Shown piece by piece: positions 58,760-64,000 of a stretch of DNA of 64,000 nucleotides (positions within the stretch are counted from its first letter, which is position 1; each line of letters starts with the position of its first letter). A program made the position numbers and the translations under genes. The notes under the pieces were generated by a model that was given only the letters and a program-made list of their open reading frames with translations, was not told the origin of the DNA and did no database searches. Origin of the DNA: Cylindrodendrum hubeiense. Its lineage: Eukaryota > Ascomycota > Sordariomycetes > Hypocreales > Nectriaceae. The stretch is from the NCBI GenBank assembly GCA_014621425.1, contig JAANBB010000148.1:19249-83248 (forward strand), written 5' to 3'.

Positions 58760-59870
58760 TTCAAAATCCAACGCATTTTTCCATATGTAGATGGATTCAT
58801 GTCAGCCAAGTTGTCACAAAATCAGGTTACGTCAAGACTGCTAGGGGCGTTCTTTTGAGACCGGATTCAATTCTTCCCATCTTACAGCTACAGGCAGCGA
58901 TCTAGGTCTCTCCATCTCGATCCTTCGGATCCGGAAGTTTGGAGGCAGCTCTCATCACCGTATATGAGACTACCCCCTAAACCATCCTCATATGGAGAAA
59001 TCAAGAGCTTCTATTCTCATTTATCCGTCATTTGGTGAGACGCAAGATATTTAACACGATTGAAAGATAATTCTTAGAAAGTTCCTTTCTCCCAAATACA
59101 CCACTAAGGAAATGGCGATGATGTCTGCATATTATTGATGAGTTACAGCGAGATCCGGCCTGCTAGTCTGAAGGAGGATACTCTCTCCCCATCAATGTCT
59201 TCAGAAGCCCGCATCAAAGTTCTGCCATTACCCGACCTCGCCTTGACTACCAGCTACGCGTATAGGCCAGAAGCTACTTGTCAAATGAACACCTCCTCAG
59301 GAACAACGTCAATACAATACCAGCGAACATTGATCTACATGTCTTCACAGTACTAATTACTGGGAAGACAATTAACTGTACTCATACTTGACCAATGCGC
59401 TCTATTCCTTCATGGCAACGTCAGGTAGCTTCTTCAAGCTGCGTTCGAAATCATGATAATCGCAGGGAGGAAAGACGTGACATCTGATGTTATCACTTAA
59501 AATCTTGTCTTGAGCGTATGCGAAACCATGGCCTGATAACTTTGGACACGCTGCTTTGGTGGTGGCATACATGAGATTCACATTGCGGACCCTCCATAAC
59601 AGGGGAAGACAATATCTACAGACAATCACCCCGACGTCTTCTCTGGATAGCATCTCAACAGATAGTATAGGCACAAGTTGTCTGGACCTTGCCAATCTAA
59701 GGCAGCGTCTCGGACGGACAAGGATATGTTCAAACAAGTGTATGCGGAGGCAATGACAAGGAATTTAGACCAGCGATTAATTTTGAGATATTGTTATTAA
59801 GAGCTAATACAACCACAATGGCTCGATCAGACTTTGTTTCGAGATATGTATTAGTCGGTTTAGGATAATA
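58760..59870. repeat. Diverged dispersed repeat, copy D2
   Basis: Second copy of the 54230-54810 block. It is longer because about 380 bp (near 59380-59760) lie between two parts that are closer together in copy D1; that insert contains a short minus-strand frame of unknown origin. The last 50 bp before 59870 are almost identical to 54740-54795. Confidence 0.72.
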
Positions 59871-60015
59871 AGGGGAATAGCGGGGAAGATAGTGATCTTA
59901 TTATCCTTCGACATCTTCACCCAGAAACTAGAAAAGAAAATTTACTACAGCCTTTAATGCCTAATAGTAAAGAAATAGTATTGTCGGGTATCTCTCCCAA
60001 AGTCGACTTTGCCAT

Positions 60016-61929
60016 TTAAAAGACCATACCCTTGGTCTGCTGGAGCTTGTGAAGGTTGATGTTGCGGAGCAAGAAGACCCAAATGATGGACAGAGACATG
60101 ACTCCGACACCGGCAGCAAGCATCCTCGTCTGCGCATAGCGGTAGGACTCCTGGATGGCGATTCTCGTGGGGGTTCCCCACTCGTAGCTCAGCTGGATAT
60201 CGAGATCGACGGCAATATCAGCGAGAGCCTCCAGGGCATCCGCGGGCAGGTTTCGCGCGAGGGCCTGGGGGAAGGTGTTGGTCCAGATGGCGCCAGACAC
60301 GGTGCTACCGATAGCACCACCAGTGGTACCGACGACGAACAGAAGAGCAAGGGCGGCGGCAACGTGCTGATGGTCGACGGCGGCCAAGATGGCGACCTGC
60401 TGGCAGATGATGAAGATGCTACCACCGACAGAGATGAAGACCTGGCACATGACAAGGTAACCGACGTTCTTGGTGGTCATGCGGAAATAGATCATGAGGC
60501 CCTGGGCGAAGATGTACAGGGGAACAGCACCGTAGAGGAGCCACCTGAAGCGACCGGTCTTGCGGATTCCAAATCCGACAACGAACAGGAGCATGCCGGA
60601 AACCACGTTGAAGGTGTTGTTGATGTAACCAGCCTGGGCGATAGTCACACCGTTGACAACCTGCAGGAAAGAGGTGAAGTAGTTGGCCCAGCAGTAGTAG
60701 GAGATCTGGTAGGTGGCGTCTAGGAGACACGCGCCAATAACAGTGCGATCCATGAGGAAGTCGTGCTTGAGGAAGGGTTTGGGGGCCAGGTAAACCTCGT
60801 TAAGGGCGAAGGCGCCGAGCAGGAATAATCCGAGGACGATCATGGCAATGATGTAGCCAGTGGCCCATTGTTTCGGAGCCATATCGGCGAGGGTGAAGGG
60901 GAGCAGGAAGATGGTGAGACCGGCGGCGAAGAGGAAGCAACCCAGGGCTGTTGAAGTCAGTACGTGGGAATTCGACGAGAGCAGTGACACTTACCGTCAA
61001 ACTCAATAAGGTAGAACCAGATGCTCGCCACGACAGAGCGGCCGCTCTTCTCGCGGATAACAATGCCCGAAGACTCGGCCTTCTTAAGGTTGTACTTCAA
61101 GAGGAAGAACAGGGGTAGAGCGACAAAGGGCAGGATGATGGCGAAGCAGCCGAAGCCCCATCGCCAGTTGACCTTGACGTAGAAGTCCTCGGCAGCCTTG
61201 GCACCGGCAAAGGCGGTGATCATGTAGGGCGACGAGGTGAAGGCGTAGGCCAAGCCTCGGTTCTTGAGCTTGGACACATCGGCAGTGATGACATCGATAC
61301 AGTAGGTCATGCCGCCGAATCCGACCGAGTAGAAGACCTGGGCGGCGCAGAAGTTGGCGAGGCCGGTGGAGGTGGCCATGAGGATGAGACCCAGGGTGGC
61401 GAAGCAGGTCATGATCAGGAAGCCCTCGGCACGGCCCCACAGATCGAGAATCTTGGCGACGGGGATGTAGAGCGCAGCGGTCATGGAGTTGGACACGATG
61501 GTGATGACGTTGAGCAGCGAGTGCGCCTCGAACTTGCTGGTGACGAAGGGGGTCAAGCTGCTGAGGACGGTGGACTGGAAGGCGTTGACGAAGTAGAGCA
61601 TGAACATGCTGTTGAGGGCATCGTCACGTTAGCTGGCTGGAATCGAAACACACAATTGCCAATGGGGGAATAACGTACAGGAAGAAGACGGCAATCAGCG
61701 AGTTCCTGGACCAGGTCAAGGTGACGGCCTCGACCTTCTGGACACCACGCTGCGCATCCTCCTGGATCTTGTCTCGGAGGGCCTCGTCACCGCTGTCGCT
61801 CACGCGGGCGCCGTCGAGGACGGTAGCTTGCTTGTCATCGTCGATGGGCATGTTGGCGGAGACGTCAGCAGCGGCGGTGGTGGCAATGTCGGTCGCCTCC
61901 TGGCCGCGGCGGAACTTGAAGAAGCCCAT
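60016..61929 (-). CDS. Siderophore-iron transporter, MFS (MirB/Sit1 family)
   Basis: Imports ferric siderophores. Exons 61679-61929, 60995-61608 and 60016-60947 give 598 residues, normal for the family. The N-terminus is a long charged cytosolic segment (MGFFKFRRGQEATD...), followed by about 14 hydrophobic helices. Family landmarks: LYFVNAFQSTVLSSLTPFVTSKF, AKILDLWGRAEGFLIM, VFYSVGFGGMTYCIDVITAD, TSSPYMITAFAG, NWRWGFGCFAIILP, CWANYFTSFLQVVNGV, AGYINNTFNVVSG and CQQVAILAAVDHQHVAAALALLFVVG. Codon use is strongly C-ending and the gene is much GC-richer than the flanking repeats. Expression is expected to be iron-repressed by the GATA factor SreA in this group; I did not identify a definite HGATAR cluster. 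No siderophore synthetase gene is in the window. Confidence 0.94.
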
Positions 61930-62479
61930 TGTAGCTGTTGATCAACCGAGGGGGCTCAGAGGGAAAGGTTGAAGAGAGGGATGGCGTGCAAGAGAAGATC
62001 GAAAACAGACGGGGAGCGGCAGCCCTTGTAAATAAAAAAGCACCCCTGGCGCAGCGCGGTGCTAGCGTCTGCATGTCCGCGCAGCGACCGCATCGACGGG
62101 CGTGAAAAACGCGCATCTGATTAGATTAGATCACGCGATGGACCAATACAGGACGTGGCCCGACATCGGCAGGCTTGTGACAGTGGAGGCGTTACGAATG
62201 CTTTGGGGAGCGGACGGATGTATTCGAGCTGCGACGACAGGGCTAACCGCGTAGAGCCGTGATATTGCCCGAAGCGGATAGCCCCTTTCAGACAGACGCT
62301 CGACGCAGAGGCCCCCACGGTTAAATCCAAGCTTAGAGCCAACAGAGGTGCCGGGGGGTGTGTTGCACGGTGGGGAGGGTTCGGAGCAGAGGAGAGGGCA
62401 GGGAAATGGGGTGTCGAGGGCGGCGAGGGCGTCGCGAGATGCCAAGGGCTCCGGGCTTCAGACGCCAAGAGACGCAGCG

Positions 62480-62800
62480 TCCAGACCCGAGAGAATGGGA
62501 TGTCCAGGCCCAGCTGAGGGCTGCTGCCAAGCGCCAAGGCGCGAAACGTCTGGCCAAGAGAACGGGTGTGCAGGGCCAAGAGGATGGGCGTCCAGGACCT
62601 GTTAGCGGATGGACGTCCAGGGCGACGTCTTAGCGGGTGGACGTCCAGGGCCTGCTTCGTCGCGGATGGGCGTCTAGCGACAGCACAGCAGGCCTGGGAG
62701 GATGGGTGTCGGGTCCGAATCGACGGCCATCGCCAGCCCAATGGGCGTCGGGGCAAATCATCGACTGTCCGCTGTGCGAGTGGACGTCCAGGTGCCAGGC
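62480..62800. repeat. Degenerate repeat around GGATGGRCGTCCAGG
   Basis: Variants of GGATGGGCGTCCAGG recur irregularly: near 62495, 62565, 62583, 62610, 62635, 62665, 62700 and 62780. The core GACGTCC is itself palindromic. It may be a decayed minisatellite. Confidence 0.6.
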
Positions 62801-63215
62801 CAACAGGGCTCGACGGCGTCCAAGTGCCATGATCCCAGCCCGAGGCGTCACATTGCCGTAATTCGCAGTGCTAGACCCAACACGATGGGGGCCGCTGGTC
62901 ACTAATCTGTTCATAATACACTGCCAACTATGCACCACGCACTAAAGGGACTGCAGAGTGGACTGCGCGGTGGGCCGTGGACCGTGGGCTGCCGTCAGTT
63001 GGTCGGGTCGATAGTGTCACATCAGCCGAGAACCAGCGCCTTGGCGGCGCCGCGCAGTTTCATTAGTCGAACGGGCCGGCGAATGACGCAGCGGCGCGTT
63101 GATCTAATCTGATGGATTAGATGGGGCAATGGCCACATTTACGTACCCGCGGTCGGCGAGATGAAGAGTTTTCACGCCGGGCGGCGTCGACGGCGATGGT
63201 TTAAAACTGGATCTG

Positions 63216-63254
63216 AGTTGGGTTGGCTGGGTTGGCTGGGCTGGCTGGGTGGGC
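63216..63254. repeat. TTGGCTGGG microsatellite-like tract
   Basis: Tandem units GGTTGGCTGG, GTTGGCTGGG, CTGGCTGGGT spanning about 38 bp. Followed at about 63350 by a short tandem of GACAAGCCT. Confidence 0.75.
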
Positions 63255-64000
63255 AGCCAAACGACTGGGCACCATCTATAACAAGATGCATGCATTCAAC
63301 CGTAACGGGAACCTTACCCTCACCTCACGTCGCCCCAAAGCCAGGGCCCTGACAAGCCTGACAAGCCTGACCCGCTCGGTCGTTTTGTCGATTTCGATTG
63401 TCGATCCCTGTCGCTAGGGCGCACCGCCATGCCGTTGCGGGTGGCAATTTGGGACGACACGGCCGGCGCGGTGGAGTCACCGTCATGCCACTCCCACCAC
63501 CAGGCGTCACGATGCTCATGCAGAGTCTTTCGAGGGCTGCGTCGGTCCCGATCTAAACAGCTCCCAGCAGAGCTGCCAAGCAAAACCTTAAAATCACTCA
63601 CGCTACGAGCGACTGGGAGGCTGCTGGGGAGTCACCGCGTGCGTCTTGGCAGGTAGACGGCGCAAGTAGACGGCCCTCTCGAGGCTGACGCCCGCGATGC
63701 ACGCAGGCTCTGACCGTCAGGCGCGCCGCATACGGGCAAGGCTGACCCGGCCGGCCCCGAGCTATCCAAGCTATTCGGAGCTGGGTGGACCTCACGACGC
63801 AAATCGGCTACGGCGGTTGCGCTCCCACGCTACGCAGGCCACGCTGGACCCTTGGCACGCTGCCACCACACCGACGAGCCGGTCGAGTGCCGCGGGAATC
63901 CCTCCAGATGCCAAATGCCATGGCCCAACTCGCCGCCAGCTTCACGCGTGCATCGTCGCCAAGCCGCGCCTCTCCACACTGCGTCAGCTCGCCTACGTCG

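Larger units (their letters stand above)
56806..60015. other. 3.2 kb gene-free, repeat-rich region
   Basis: AT-rich DNA containing repeat copies at 57420-57805 and 58760-59870. Open frames are short and lack motifs; I call no gene. Confidence 0.55.
61930..64000. other. GC-rich, gene-free region with degenerate repeats
   Basis: 2.1 kb upstream of the siderophore transporter. Overlapping open frames on both strands reflect high GC, and none carries motifs. Two repeat tracts are listed separately. Confidence 0.5.

Noticed and set aside
60049..60723. 224-residue open frame on the plus strand
   Set aside because: It is the antisense of the siderophore transporter, produced by GC-rich codons; composition is Asp/Gly/Val-rich with no motif.
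62121..62756. 211-residue minus-strand open frame
   Set aside because: Proline/serine/arginine-rich translation of the degenerate GC repeats; overlapping frames on the other strand are equally open.

Overview
The window looks like nuclear DNA of a filamentous ascomycete (Pezizomycotina). Genes carry short (about 45-110 nt) GT-AG introns with CTAAC-like branch sites. Two Zn2Cys6 regulators, a HET-domain protein, a LaeA-type methyltransferase, a chimeric cyclase/prenyltransferase terpene synthase and a MirB-type siderophore transporter are all typical of that group. Gene models below were spliced by hand; phases were checked where exon coordinates are quoted.

Region 1 (about 0.7-27.4 kb) is the most interesting part. 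It holds an aldehyde dehydrogenase (-), a probably unrelated membrane sulfatase-fold protein (+), a Zn2Cys6 regulator (-), a fusion of HMG-CoA lyase and enoyl-CoA hydratase ending in SKL (-), an acyl-CoA ligase (-, with one homopolymer frameshift), a carboxyltransferase beta subunit (+), an O-methyltransferase (-), a LaeA-like methyltransferase (-) and a biotin-carboxylase alpha subunit (+). Read as a pathway: aldehyde to acid, to acyl-CoA, to a 3-methylglutaconyl-type CoA by carboxylation, to an HMG-type CoA by hydration, then lyase cleavage. This is the logic of leucine/isoprenoid (Liu/Atu) catabolism, but in one fungal cluster with peroxisome-like C-termini. A seven-base palindrome CGGWCCG lies 160-235 bp upstream of the aldehyde dehydrogenase, fusion, ligase/beta-subunit pair and alpha-subunit starts, which suggests a single regulon.

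Region 2 (28.3-40.6 kb): a HET-domain protein, a gene-poor 2.2 kb stretch, a secreted protein of unknown function, and a module of a Zn2Cys6 regulator (+), a sugar-type MFS transporter (-) and a nitrilase (+), the last two divergent.

Region 3 (40.7-53.3 kb): a rhodopsin-domain membrane protein (-), a chimeric terpene synthase (-) with an in-frame stop in its prenyltransferase half, and a full-size tandem ABCG transporter (+) with a two-base deletion that is masked by an intron. This terpene/transporter locus is flanked by old, diverged dispersed repeats (47.4-48.3, 54.2-55.1, 57.4-57.8 and 58.7-59.9 kb).

Region 4 (55.1-64 kb): a C2H2 zinc-finger gene (-), a 125-residue gene of unknown function (+), repeats, a siderophore transporter (-) with GC-rich codon use, and 2 kb of GC-rich gene-free DNA with degenerate short repeats.
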